Assembly: GCF_042678045.1 (NCBI RefSeq)
Contig: NZ_JBHUDI010000003.1
Location: 310,001-374,000 of the forward strand
Direction: 5' to 3'
Source of the DNA: Natrinema amylolyticus_A
GTDB lineage: Archaea > Halobacteriota > Halobacteria > Halobacteriales > Natrialbaceae
Length of the DNA: 64,000 bases
A program made the translations under genes and the position numbers. Below the pieces are notes generated by a model. The model did no database searches. It was not told the origin of the DNA and worked only from the letters and a program-made list of their open reading frames with translations. This document shows positions 34,094 to 42,858 of the stretch, one piece after another; the first letter of the stretch is position 1, and each line of letters begins with the position of its first letter.

Positions 34094-35013
34094 CAGTGGT
34101 CGTCCTGGCACTGGACGCCCTCGACGCAGGCCTGGTCGAGCACTTCGACCTCGACGCGTTCCGACTCGCCTCGAGTGGCGATCTCGAGACGTTCGCACGG
34201 ACACAGGACGTGCCGTACACCCCGGAGGTCTGGGCGACGGTCGCGACCGGCCTCCCGCCCGAGGAGCACGGTATTACCGGCGGCGGGACGAGCGAGTGGG
34301 ACAACCCGGTTCTCGAGGGACTCTCGCGTATCTCCGGTCGGCTCGACGAGTCGACGCGCGGCACGCTCGGGAAGGTCGTCCGCTCGCAGACCGGCGAGCG
34401 CGAGCAGATCGGCCGCACTGACGCCGCATCGATCTTCGATGCCGAGGACGCAGTGGTCCACAACTGGCCGGGAGTCGCCGACGGCCGGCCGCTTCAGCGG
34501 GCCTGGGACCTGATGAACGCCGTCGCCGAGGGAATGCCACGCAGCACGTTCGAGCGCGAACTGTTCGGCCAGTGTGCCCAACAGTTCTCCTGGGCACGCG
34601 AGATGCTTCGCCACCCCGTCTCGATCGCCGGCGTCCACGTTCATGCGCTCGACGCCGCCGGCCACGCCTACGCCGACGACGAAGACGCGCTCCGTCGCGT
34701 CTATACCCGCGTCAGTGAGTTCGTCGAGGAGGTCGTTGACGCGCTCGAGGACGGCGACGATCTCCTCTTGCTCAGCGACCACGGGATGCACACCGAGTTC
34801 TACCCGCCGGACGACGGCGAGAACCCGGCGACGCACTCCTGGCGGGCGTACGCGAGTTCGACGACCGACACCTGTCCCGAGTCCGTGTTCGACGTCAAAG
34901 CGTGGATCGACGCGCAAGCCAGCACCACGCGTGTCGAGGGCAGGGCCGACGAGAGCGAGGAGGCCATCGACGTCCCCGAAGATCACCTGCGCGAGCTCGG
35001 TTACCTCGACTGA
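34090..35013 (+). CDS. Type I phosphodiesterase/nucleotide pyrophosphatase-like protein
   Basis: 307 residues of the alkaline phosphatase superfamily. VVVLALDALDAGLVEHF holds the first metal Asp; TPEVWATVATGLPPEEHGI has the Thr nucleophile typical of PDE/NPP enzymes; VHALDAAGHAY and LLLLSDHGMHTEF hold the other ligands. It ends HLRELGYLD. It is related to the gene at 35018-35968, with which it converges, 4 bases apart; the pair look like inverted paralogues. Confidence 0.85.
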   Translation: MTVVVLALDALDAGLVEHFDLDAFRLASSGDLETFARTQDVPYTPEVWATVATGLPPEEHGITGGGTSEWDNPVLEGLSRISGRLDESTRGTLGKVVRSQTGEREQIGRTDAASIFDAEDAVVHNWPGVADGRPLQRAWDLMNAVAEGMPRSTFERELFGQCAQQFSWAREMLRHPVSIAGVHVHALDAAGHAYADDEDALRRVYTRVSEFVEEVVDALEDGDDLLLLSDHGMHTEFYPPDDGENPATHSWRAYASSTTDTCPESVFDVKAWIDAQASTTRVEGRADESEEAIDVPEDHLRELGYLD

Positions 35014-35017
35014 CCTT

Positions 35018-35968
35018 TCACTCGAGATAACCCAGATCCCGAAGCTGCTCCTCCGTCGTGTCCATGACTGCCGGCCGTCGCTCGGCTCGCGTGGCGTCGC
35101 TATCGGCGGCGTGTTCGTCGACCCAGTCTCTGACGTCGAAGACGCTCGCCGGCGGCTCGTCCGACAGCGTGGTCGACGCGAGCGCTCGCCAGCTGTGGAA
35201 CCCGGGCTCGGAGTCGCCGTCGATCCACTCGACTTGCATCCCGTGGTCCGACAGCACCAGCAGTTCGTCGACGCGCTCGCGGACGGCACCGAGCAGGCGA
35301 TCGACCCGTTCGTACACCGCCCGCAGCCGATCCGGGTGGGTCGCGAAGGCGTGGCCGGCGGCGTCGAGGACGTGCATGTGAACGCCGGCGACGGCAACAT
35401 CGGCCGTTCCCATCCCCAAGAGCCAGCCCGTCTCGAGGCCGGCGTTGCCATACAGGCGCCGCCAGAGTTCGCCGTCGGTGATCTCGTCGTTCGACGCGAG
35501 GTTGAGCCAGTGCCAGGTCTCGCTCAGGTGTTCGGCCGGGGTGACACCGGGCCACCACCGCACGACGCGGCCGTCCGGTTGGAAGAGATGCGAGTGTGAC
35601 GTCTGGCGTAGCGTCATGCCGACGTCGCCACCCCCGCCGTCAGTGCCGTCGCCCCCACCGGAGTCGCCGCGGAGCCACGTGCCGATTCTAATGCGGACCT
35701 CCTTGGGCAGGAGGTAGGGTGCTGCCTTGCTCGCGTACTCGAGGACCGGATTGTGCCACTGCTGTTGCTCGCCGGTCGAGGCGAGGTCGTGCTCCTCGGG
35801 TCCGACGCCGGTCGCAGTCGACGTCCAGACCTCGAGCGTGTTCGGGTTCTCGCCGGAGTAGGCGAACGTCTCGAGTTCCCGGTGGGTCTCGAGCAGCATG
35901 TTCTCACAGCCCCAGTCGCGGGCGAGGTCGTAGTCGGCGGCGTCGAGGGCGACGATCCCCAGCGTCAT
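35018..35968 (-). CDS. Type I phosphodiesterase/nucleotide pyrophosphatase-like protein
   Basis: 316 residues from ATG 35968. A TATA-like ATTGAATAGT on the minus strand (about 35988-35997) supports that start and a leaderless message. GIVALDAADYDLARDWG (metal), TLEVWTSTATGVGPEEHDL (Thr nucleophile), HVLDAAGHAF and LLVLSDHGMQVEW match its neighbour at 34090. A glycine-rich insert, GGGDGTDGGGGD, lies at about 103-114. It ends QLRDLGYLE. The only member of the set on the opposite strand. Confidence 0.85.
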   Translation of the reverse strand: MTLGIVALDAADYDLARDWGCENMLLETHRELETFAYSGENPNTLEVWTSTATGVGPEEHDLASTGEQQQWHNPVLEYASKAAPYLLPKEVRIRIGTWLRGDSGGGDGTDGGGGDVGMTLRQTSHSHLFQPDGRVVRWWPGVTPAEHLSETWHWLNLASNDEITDGELWRRLYGNAGLETGWLLGMGTADVAVAGVHMHVLDAAGHAFATHPDRLRAVYERVDRLLGAVRERVDELLVLSDHGMQVEWIDGDSEPGFHSWRALASTTLSDEPPASVFDVRDWVDEHAADSDATRAERRPAVMDTTEEQLRDLGYLE

Positions 35969-36236
35969 GGACGTGTGAACTACGAACGTACTATTCAATG
36001 TCCGGCCGGCAGTGGGATCGGCGGGTGTGGCAGGCGGTACACTGATACCGCCGGATGATGCAGTCGTCTCTAACTCGTCCACTGACATCGATGGTGACGA
36101 TCCACGCTCCTCCACATTCACGTCGATCGAACGTCGTCGCCCGAACACTGACGCGGATGATCGTTCGCACGCCGCTCGAGTGCGAGACCGGGCCCGTCGG
36201 CCTGAGCTATCGGTCGCCACGTTCCGCTCGAGACGG

Positions 36237-37679
36237 ATGACGGACGCGACGTCGGTTAGCCTCGGCGGCGAGACGGTGAAGGCGACGGCGGCGAAGTTCG
36301 CGATGGCTGCGATCGGCTTCGTCGGGACCGTCGTCTTCGCGCGGATGCTCGGGCCGACCGGGTTCGGCGGCTACTACCTCCTCTTCTCGCTGGTCAAGCT
36401 CGGCGACCGGGCGGTCAACGGGTGGGGGACAGCGATCATGAAGCGGTTCTCGGAAGCCGACGCCCCCGAACGGGAGCTGATCGGCGGGCAACTGGTGTTC
36501 ACGCTGGCGTGGGTCGTGCTCACGGGCGTGGTCAGCGTGCTCGCGTCGCGATGGCTCGTCTCCTACACCGGACTCCCCGAAGCGCCGGTGCTGTTCGTCG
36601 TCCTGATGGGGGCCGTCACGCTGTACGAGCCCACAGACCGTGTCGTCCAGGCCCGGGGGCTCGCCGGCGCATCGATGTGGATCGATACGTTTCGGTCGCT
36701 GCTGACCTTCCCGCTGCAGCTCGGGCTCGTCCTCCTCGGCCTCGGCGCTGCGGGGATGGCCTACGGGCTCGCTGCGGCGACGTTCCTCTCGCTGCCTGCA
36801 CTCTGGTATTTCGTGCGGACGAAACCAACGATCCCCTCACGCGACACGCTCGAGAGCCTCTGGTCATATGCGAAGTACAGCATCCCGAACTCGTTTCTCG
36901 GGCAGGCCTACGATCGATTCGACATCATCCTGCTTGGCTACCTGCTCGCGCCCGCCGCGGCCGGCCAGTACGAGGTCGCACTGAAGCTCACCGTCCCGGC
37001 GACGTTCGTGATGCTGGCCGCCCAGAGCGTGCTGATGGCCCGCGTCAGCCGGCTCCACAGCCAGGGCGAGGACGTCAGCGATGACATCTCGAACACGCTC
37101 GCGTTCTCGAGCGTCGTCGCGATTCCGATGTTCTTCGGTGCCGTGGCGATGCCCGAAACACTCGTCGTGACCGCGTTCGGGGCCGAGTACGCCGACGCCG
37201 CCTCGTTGCTGATCGGGCTCGCGCTGTTCCAGATCGTGAGCACACAAAGCGGGCCACTCACGAGCGCAATCGGTGGGATCGATCGGCCGGACGTCAACAC
37301 GTGGATCTCGGCGACGACGCTCGGGCTGAACGTCGTCCTCGGCGTCGCGCTGACGCTCGTATACGGTGCGATCGGTGTCGTGATCGCAACGGTCGTGGCC
37401 GAGACGCTTCGATATATTCTCTCTGCGTATGTGATCAGGCAGGAATTGCCGGCAGTCGAGTTGGTTCCTCGAACGCTGCTCGAGCAGCTCGTGGCGTCGG
37501 TGCTGATGTTCGTCGTCGTCCTGCTACTCGTCCGAACCGTCCCTGTCGATCGGTGGTACCACCTGCTCGCCGTCGTCTCGGTCGGTGCGGCAGTGTACTC
37601 GGCGGCGCTGCTCGCGATCAGTCAGAAACTCCGTGTAACGATCGAGGGGGTCGTTCGGAGTTCTCGCCTCGAGCTGTAG
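36237..37679 (+). CDS. Polysaccharide flippase (Wzx/MOP superfamily)
   Basis: 480 residues with about 14 transmembrane helices, starting at ATG 36237 (MTDATSVSLGGETVKATAAKFAM); upstream open frame to 36012 looks non-coding. Signature regions: FVGTVVFARMLGPTGFGGYYLLFSLVKLGDRAVNGWGTAIMKRF and KYSIPNSFLGQAYDRFDIILLGYLLAPAAAGQYEVALKL. Such proteins move lipid-linked sugars across the membrane. Together with four glycosyltransferases it makes this island a surface glycan or glycoprotein assembly locus. Confidence 0.92.
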   Translation: MTDATSVSLGGETVKATAAKFAMAAIGFVGTVVFARMLGPTGFGGYYLLFSLVKLGDRAVNGWGTAIMKRFSEADAPERELIGGQLVFTLAWVVLTGVVSVLASRWLVSYTGLPEAPVLFVVLMGAVTLYEPTDRVVQARGLAGASMWIDTFRSLLTFPLQLGLVLLGLGAAGMAYGLAAATFLSLPALWYFVRTKPTIPSRDTLESLWSYAKYSIPNSFLGQAYDRFDIILLGYLLAPAAAGQYEVALKLTVPATFVMLAAQSVLMARVSRLHSQGEDVSDDISNTLAFSSVVAIPMFFGAVAMPETLVVTAFGAEYADAASLLIGLALFQIVSTQSGPLTSAIGGIDRPDVNTWISATTLGLNVVLGVALTLVYGAIGVVIATVVAETLRYILSAYVIRQELPAVELVPRTLLEQLVASVLMFVVVLLLVRTVPVDRWYHLLAVVSVGAAVYSAALLAISQKLRVTIEGVVRSSRLEL

Positions 37680-37749
37680 TATGGTCCTGTCGCGAGCAGA
37701 GGCCGAAGCCGCAAAACGGGGATCATCCGCTCGAGCAGTCGTAATTGTG

Positions 37750-38760
37750 TCAGTCCCCGGTGACAGGATCGCGCTCCCAGAACTCGCTTCCCTTCTGCAG
37801 TTTCGGCACCCACGTATCGGTCGTCTTCGAAAGTAACGCGACGCGGGAGGCCGGGACGCCCATGACCTCGTCGAACTCGGGCATGTGGTCGGCCACCGCT
37901 TCCGTGAATTCCATGACGTCCTCGTGGTCGGGCATCGACGAGCGGTCGAGTCGGCCCCGCGAGTGGCCCACGTGCATGTACGCTTTCAGTTCGATGAAGT
38001 CGGGGTCGGCCTGCTGGTAGAAGCCGGCGTACCAGTCGGGATGGTGCATGTTCTCGCCGTCGACCAGCGTCGTCCGCAACACGGTGCGCGTCTCGTCTTT
38101 GTCGGCGAGGACGGCCATCGTCTCGAGTAGTTTCTCCCAGGCGTCGTCTTCCATCGCGCCGACGACCTGATCGAAGGTGTGGCGCTCGGGGGCGTCGACG
38201 CTGACGTACAGTTGGGTGGGGTCACACTCGGCGAGCACCTCGGGGCGGGTGCCATTGGAAACGAGGAACGTGGTGATGTCGCGGTCGTGGAAGGCCTCGA
38301 TGAGTTCGGGCAGGTAGGGATACAGCGTCGGCTCGCCGTCGAGGCTGATGGCGACGTGGCGCGGTTCCATCGCCTGCTCGAAGACCTCGCGGGGAACCTC
38401 CTCGTTGCCGCCGAAGCCCGAGAGCAGCTTTTTCTGGAGTTTGATGGAGGCATCGACCACCGCCTCGGGGTCGTCCCATTCGACGTCGTCCAGTTCGTAG
38501 GCGTGCCCGTTGTGATCGCGCCAGCAGAAGACACACCGCTCGTTACACCGGACGACCGGCGTCATCTGGATACAGCGGTGGGACTCGATGCCGTAGAAGA
38601 TGTTCTTGTAACACTTTCCCTCGCCGCGCAGGGCGTTTGCCGTCCAGCCGCAGGTCTGGGCGGCCGTGTGGTTCTCGCTGTGGTAGTCCGGGCTCGAGAC
38701 CTGTGCCGCTCCGCCGTCGTCGGCGTCGGTGTCGGTCCCAGAAGGTGCGGAGTCGCTCAT
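37750..38760 (-). CDS. taw1: Archaeal wybutosine enzyme TYW1 (4-demethylwyosine synthase)
   Basis: 336 residues from ATG 38760. A radical SAM enzyme that joins pyruvate carbons to N1-methylguanosine-37 of tRNA-Phe. The radical cluster motif is Cys72-x3-Cys76-x2-Cys79 (RCNERCVFCW). Three more cysteines, 37, 50 and 63, are spaced 13 and 13, as required for the second iron-sulfur cluster of this family. EISLDGEPTLYPYLPELI-like text is present as AISLDGEPTLYPYLPE. The first 30 residues are a polar haloarchaeal extension. It sits in the glycan island without evident functional tie. Confidence 0.94.
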   Translation of the reverse strand: MSDSAPSGTDTDADDGGAAQVSSPDYHSENHTAAQTCGWTANALRGEGKCYKNIFYGIESHRCIQMTPVVRCNERCVFCWRDHNGHAYELDDVEWDDPEAVVDASIKLQKKLLSGFGGNEEVPREVFEQAMEPRHVAISLDGEPTLYPYLPELIEAFHDRDITTFLVSNGTRPEVLAECDPTQLYVSVDAPERHTFDQVVGAMEDDAWEKLLETMAVLADKDETRTVLRTTLVDGENMHHPDWYAGFYQQADPDFIELKAYMHVGHSRGRLDRSSMPDHEDVMEFTEAVADHMPEFDEVMGVPASRVALLSKTTDTWVPKLQKGSEFWERDPVTGD

Positions 38761-38870
38761 GTTGGCGGCCGTTAGACGGGCGGGGGCAAAAGACGTGTGG
38801 TGTTCGTGGTCCCTGACGTGTGACCAACGACTCACGGTACGCGGACTCGTTCGGACTCCTGCGGCGTTCT

Positions 38871-39872
38871 TCACGGAGTCCGTCTGAGAATCACGTGAGT
38901 CGAGTGATCGTCGCCGATCTTCCGCAGGTCGTCGATCGAGGTCCACGGAAGCTGGACCTCGTACCACATCGGCCCCTCGAGGTCCGTCACGGCGACGAGT
39001 TCGAGACCGGACTCCTCGAGCATCTGGAGCATCCACTCGAACGACTCGTCGTCGATTCTGGGCCGGTGGAGTTCGAAGAAGAGTACCAGTGGCTGGTCGG
39101 ACGCGAGCACGTCGGGCATTCCCCGAAACACCTGCGCTTCGTATCCCTCGACGTCCATTCGGACGACGTTGATCTCGTCCGGGGCGACGTCGTGCTCCTC
39201 GAGGAGGGTTGACGTCGTCTTCTGTGCAACGTCTATCTGCCGCTCGATGCCGTGTTTTCTGTCGAAGCCGTCCACGTCGACGTGTGACTTGTTACTCAGC
39301 GGGAGCACGTTGAACGTGACTGTGCCGTCGCTGTCCCCCACCGCCACCCGTTCGACGTCGATCCGGTCACCGTACCCGTTTCGCTCGATAGAGCGCGTGA
39401 GGAGGTCGATGTTTCGTGGATCCGGCTCGAACGCCAGCACGTGCCCGTCGTCACCGAGCACGCGCGCCTCCAGCAACGCGTAGTACCCGATGTTGGCGCC
39501 GATTTCGAGCACAGTCACGGTCGAATCGAGCCGCGTTGCGAGTCGCTCGAGTTCCCGCTCGAAGATGCTCGCCGATAGCTCTTCGCGACCGCCGTACATG
39601 AGCAATTCCTGTGAGATCCCGTCCATCGACGGATCGAGGACCATTTCGCTGCCGTTGATGTCGCGTACCACGACGCCGTCATCCGCTCGCCAGGCGAGAT
39701 AGCTGGTATACGCATTCCAGTCGAAGGCACCGCCCGTGAGCCCGCCGATTAACGGCCCGAGTTCGCCACGGCGGATCCAGCGTTTGACCTTGCGCCGATT
39801 GGTCGCGACCCAGGACTCGACAGCCGTCGGATCGCTGAGTGCTCGGTTTACTTTCGTGATGATATCCGCCAT
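38871..39872 (-). CDS. FkbM family methyltransferase
   Basis: 333 residues. SAM domain: VTVLEIGANIGYYALLEARVLGDDGHVLAFEPDPRNIDLL (about 119-158), then VRMDVEGYEAQVFRGMPDVL (about 240-259), the FkbM signature. The N-terminal 110 residues are family-specific. Such enzymes O-methylate sugars or polyketides. Its place beside the glycosyltransferases suggests glycan methylation. The AT-rich region 39895-39960 upstream probably carries its promoter. Confidence 0.88.
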   Translation of the reverse strand: MADIITKVNRALSDPTAVESWVATNRRKVKRWIRRGELGPLIGGLTGGAFDWNAYTSYLAWRADDGVVVRDINGSEMVLDPSMDGISQELLMYGGREELSASIFERELERLATRLDSTVTVLEIGANIGYYALLEARVLGDDGHVLAFEPDPRNIDLLTRSIERNGYGDRIDVERVAVGDSDGTVTFNVLPLSNKSHVDVDGFDRKHGIERQIDVAQKTTSTLLEEHDVAPDEINVVRMDVEGYEAQVFRGMPDVLASDQPLVLFFELHRPRIDDESFEWMLQMLEESGLELVAVTDLEGPMWYEVQLPWTSIDDLRKIGDDHSTHVILRRTP

Positions 39873-40065
39873 AGGTACGGCATCGACGCCCGATCTTTTG
39901 AAGATATTTTCGACTATATGGTTAGTAATAGATCTATATGTTGATCTTTATTACAGTATAGAGAAACCGAACAGCTGAGCTACGAAGCTGAACGCATCGA
40001 CGGCTTTCTCGCTCCGCTTGGTGACCAGGGCTCGAGAACACTCGACGTCGCCGCCGGAGGGTCCG

Positions 40066-40401
40066 TCATTCGTCGGTCCGTTGGTCACTCGAGGAGTCAT
40101 CGCCGGGACCGCCCGGCAGCGAGAACGGATCGGCGGGCTCGTCGCCGTGTGTCACGTCGTCGCGTTCGAACAGATACAGCGCCGGCCCACCGACGACCAT
40201 CACGAGCAGGCCGGGAATCGGCACGGCGAGCGGTGAGAGATAGAGACCCAGCGCACTGCCCCATGCGACGCCAACGACGCCCGCCCAAAGTATGGGTCTC
40301 GAGACCTCGTTCTGGGCCGCGTCTCGGTAGACGACACCGGCACAGCCGAGCACGGCTGCGACTCCCACCAGCGCGACTGCGATCCCCTGCAGCGAAACCA
40401 T
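40066..40401 (-). CDS. Small haloarchaeal membrane protein
   Basis: 111 residues with about three transmembrane helices (5-25, 35-60 and 63-78): MVSLQGIAVALVGVAAVLG, RPILWAGVVGVAWGSALGLYL, PIPGLLVMVVGGPALYLFE. A polar acidic tail follows: DPFSLPGGPGDDSSSDQ. No known function. It stands alone between the glycan island and the phosphate genes. Confidence 0.65.
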   Translation of the reverse strand: MVSLQGIAVALVGVAAVLGCAGVVYRDAAQNEVSRPILWAGVVGVAWGSALGLYLSPLAVPIPGLLVMVVGGPALYLFERDDVTHGDEPADPFSLPGGPGDDSSSDQRTDE

Positions 40402-40477
40402 ACCTCGCGTTAGACCGCCGGCTGTAAGTGAGTGTCGCGATCAGCCGATCAAGCCACGATTCGCGAATGCTTGAGTG

Positions 40478-40562
40478 TGATACGGACTTCTGTCAGTCAA
40501 TTCCAGTACACCTGCACGACGGTCGCAGTTGCACCAGTAAGCAGTGACAGGAGATCAGATGA
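40478..40562. repeat. Palindromic intergenic repeat, copy A
   Basis: Begins TGATACGGACTTCTGTCAGT and ends with GTGACAGGAGATCAGATGA; arms are imperfect inverted repeats. The most diverged of three copies (others at 51840 and 52656). It lies 118 bases upstream of the first pstS. Confidence 0.7.
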
Positions 40563-40624
40563 GCCAATCACCGGTAGTGCTCTATAGTACCATATAGATA
40601 TTATAGAACTATGTGACAACTGAT

Positions 40625-40658
40625 CCATATATATGGCTCATAGCATCGTATTTTTATA
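40625..40658 (+). promoter_or_regulatory. Promoter and shared block of the first pst operon
   Basis: CATAGCATCGTATTTTTATA (40639-40658) recurs with one change before the second pstS. It includes the TATA box TTTTTATA, and the ATG lies 21 bases after it, so the message is leaderless. Just upstream is the perfect palindrome CCATATATATGG (40625-40636). A phosphate-responsive site is likely but unproven. Confidence 0.65.
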
Positions 40659-40679
40659 GCCTCCCGAATTCCTCACGTG

Positions 40680-41744
40680 ATGGCAGACAACCAGTTCGGG
40701 CGCTCTGCTGACGGGGTATCGCGACGGAAGTTCATCGCTGCGACCGGCGTTCTCGGATCGATGGCAGCCGCCGGCTGTCTCGGGAACGCAAGCGAGGGTA
40801 GCAGCGAGGGCTCACTGTCGGCCGACGGGTCCTCGACCGTCTATCCGATCACCAGCAAGGCCGGATCGCTGTGGAATTCGAACCCGCCAGCCGACGACGA
40901 GGAGTACTGGGGCCCGGGTCAGTACGATATCGACTCCGACGAGAACCTTGCGGACTACTGGGCCGGTCTCTACGGCTTCGAGGCAAACGACAGCGGCAAG
41001 CCACCGTTCGAGACGTCGATCGGACTGAACCACACTGGCGTCGGGCTGCAGAAACTCGAGGAGGGACAGGTCGATATCGGCGATGCGAGCGCGCCTGTCT
41101 CGGCGGAGTTCCCCGACCGAAGCGAGAGCGAACTCGAGCCGTTCGTCGACCACGTCGTTGCCGTTGACGCCCAGCCGATCATGGTGAGCAAAGCCGTTCA
41201 GGACGACGGCCTCGACAAGATCACGCTCGAAGAGGTCCAGGGCATCTACCAGGGCGAGATTTCGGACTGGACCGAGGTCGAAGCCTACGACGGGCCGTCG
41301 AAGGAAGTTCAGGTCATCGGTCGCGCCGAGGGCTCCGGGACGGACACGTCGTTCCGGAACAACGTCCTCGGCGATCCCGACGCCGAGATGGAAGTCGACT
41401 CGCGCAAGGGCGAGAACCAGCAGGTCCAGACGACCCTCGAGCAGTCGGACAACGCCATCGCCTACGCGGGTCTCGCGTTCGTCTCGGACCAGGCGCCGAT
41501 GGTTAACCTCGTGATCGACGGCACGGAGTACACGCGAGAGAAGATGGCCGAACCCGAGTATCCGCTCGCTCGAGACCTACACTGCTACACGTGGGAGGAC
41601 ACGTCCGAGAAGGAAGCCGCGTTCATCCGTATGATCCTGCACCCCTACGGACAGCAGCAGTTCGTCGAACCGGCAGACTATCTCCCGTTGACGGACGAAC
41701 GTCGCGAGGAGGAACTGAGCAAACTTCCCGAGCCGAGTAACTAA
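40680..41744 (+). CDS. pstS: Phosphate ABC transporter substrate-binding protein PstS
   Basis: 354 residues from ATG 40680, immediately at the expected transcript start. Tat lipoprotein signal: SRRKFIAATGVLGSMAAAGC, with the lipid-bearing Cys at about residue 35. LSADGSSTVYPIT (phosphate loop), VDIGDASAPVS and IGRAEGSGTDTSFRNNVLG (second phosphate site) are conserved. It binds phosphate outside the cell for PstCAB. It is only distantly like the second PstS at 46605 and somewhat longer, with an extra YWGPGQYDIDSDENLADYW segment, suggesting different affinity. Confidence 0.93.
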   Translation: MADNQFGRSADGVSRRKFIAATGVLGSMAAAGCLGNASEGSSEGSLSADGSSTVYPITSKAGSLWNSNPPADDEEYWGPGQYDIDSDENLADYWAGLYGFEANDSGKPPFETSIGLNHTGVGLQKLEEGQVDIGDASAPVSAEFPDRSESELEPFVDHVVAVDAQPIMVSKAVQDDGLDKITLEEVQGIYQGEISDWTEVEAYDGPSKEVQVIGRAEGSGTDTSFRNNVLGDPDAEMEVDSRKGENQQVQTTLEQSDNAIAYAGLAFVSDQAPMVNLVIDGTEYTREKMAEPEYPLARDLHCYTWEDTSEKEAAFIRMILHPYGQQQFVEPADYLPLTDERREEELSKLPEPSN

Positions 41745-41793
41745 CCAGCGCAGGCGGACGACCGCTCACGCAACCATCACTATTCCATTATAA

Positions 41794-42858
41794 ATGAGTA
41801 ACACATTACAGAGAGGTGATCAGTCGGAGATCGACGAGGGCGACGATCGGAGGGAATCGCTCCTGCGTCTCGTCGCCGGCGCTTCGCTTGGGGGTTCGTT
41901 GCTGACGTTTCTGGTAGCACCGTGGCTCACGGTGTTTTTCGTCATCGCATTTCTCGCGGTCGTCGGGTACGGCTGGCTCGCCTACCAGGAACGAACTGCG
42001 AAAGGACTGATGTTCCTCGCGACCGTTTCGACGGCGCTCGTTCTCGTTCTCATCATCGCCTTCCTGTTCATCCGTTCGCTTCCCGCGTTCGGACACATGG
42101 GGCTCGACATCCTCTACACCGACGGCGATTTCTGGAGCCGCGCCAACGACCGATACTCGCTGTACCCGGCTATCTGGGGGACCGGTCTTACGACCATCCT
42201 GGCGACGATCGTCGCCGCTCCGCTCGGAATCGCATCGGCGATCTTCATCAGCGAAATCGCACCGCCGTGGGCCCACGAGATCGTGAAGCCTGCCGTCGAA
42301 ACGCTCGCCGGGATTCCGTCGATCGTGTACGGGTTCATCGGTTTTACGATCATCAACGGCTACATGATGGACAACTTCGGCCTCTCCTCGATCGGCAGCA
42401 TCGTCGTCGTCGGCGTCGTCGTCGGGCTGATGGCGCTACCGACAGTTGCCTCTGTCGCTGAGGACGCGATCGCGAGCGTTCCAGATCACATGAAAGACGG
42501 GGCCGTCGCGATCGGTGCAACCGAGTGGCAGACGATCAAGACCGTGACGATTCCTGCGTCCTTTTCCGGGGTTTCAGCCGCGGTACTGCTCGGCGTTGGT
42601 CGAGCGGTCGGAGAGACGATGGCGGCGACCGTTATCCTCGGAAACATCATGGAACTGCCAGAGCCGTTGTACAACGTATTCGGAAACACAGTTACGCTAA
42701 CCAGCCTCATCGCCAGCCAGTACGGTAACTCACACGGCCTTCACAGGGAGGCATTGTTCGCGGCCGGCGTGATCTTGTTTATTACTGTTATGGCGTTGAG
42801 CGTCACTGCACAGATAATCGAAGCGCGCGTAAAACGGAACCTCGGAGGTGACCTATGA
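41794..42858 (+). CDS. pstC: Phosphate ABC transporter permease PstC
   Basis: 354 residues, about seven or eight transmembrane helices. The ABC permease loop is VAIGATEWQTIKTVTIPASFSGVSAAVLLGVGRAVGETMAATVILGN (about 235-280). FISEIAPPWAHEIVKPAVETLAGIPSIVYGFIG is the conserved PstC region. An N-terminal polar extension (1-25) and an additional helix pair precede the core. Its stop overlaps the PstA ATG (ATGA). Confidence 0.94.
   Translation: MSNTLQRGDQSEIDEGDDRRESLLRLVAGASLGGSLLTFLVAPWLTVFFVIAFLAVVGYGWLAYQERTAKGLMFLATVSTALVLVLIIAFLFIRSLPAFGHMGLDILYTDGDFWSRANDRYSLYPAIWGTGLTTILATIVAAPLGIASAIFISEIAPPWAHEIVKPAVETLAGIPSIVYGFIGFTIINGYMMDNFGLSSIGSIVVVGVVVGLMALPTVASVAEDAIASVPDHMKDGAVAIGATEWQTIKTVTIPASFSGVSAAVLLGVGRAVGETMAATVILGNIMELPEPLYNVFGNTVTLTSLIASQYGNSHGLHREALFAAGVILFITVMALSVTAQIIEARVKRNLGGDL

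Noticed and set aside
36012..36236. N-terminal extension of the flippase from an upstream start
   Set aside because: The added 75 residues are polar and arginine rich, overlap the divergent promoter region of the gene at 35968, and do not look like a flippase start.
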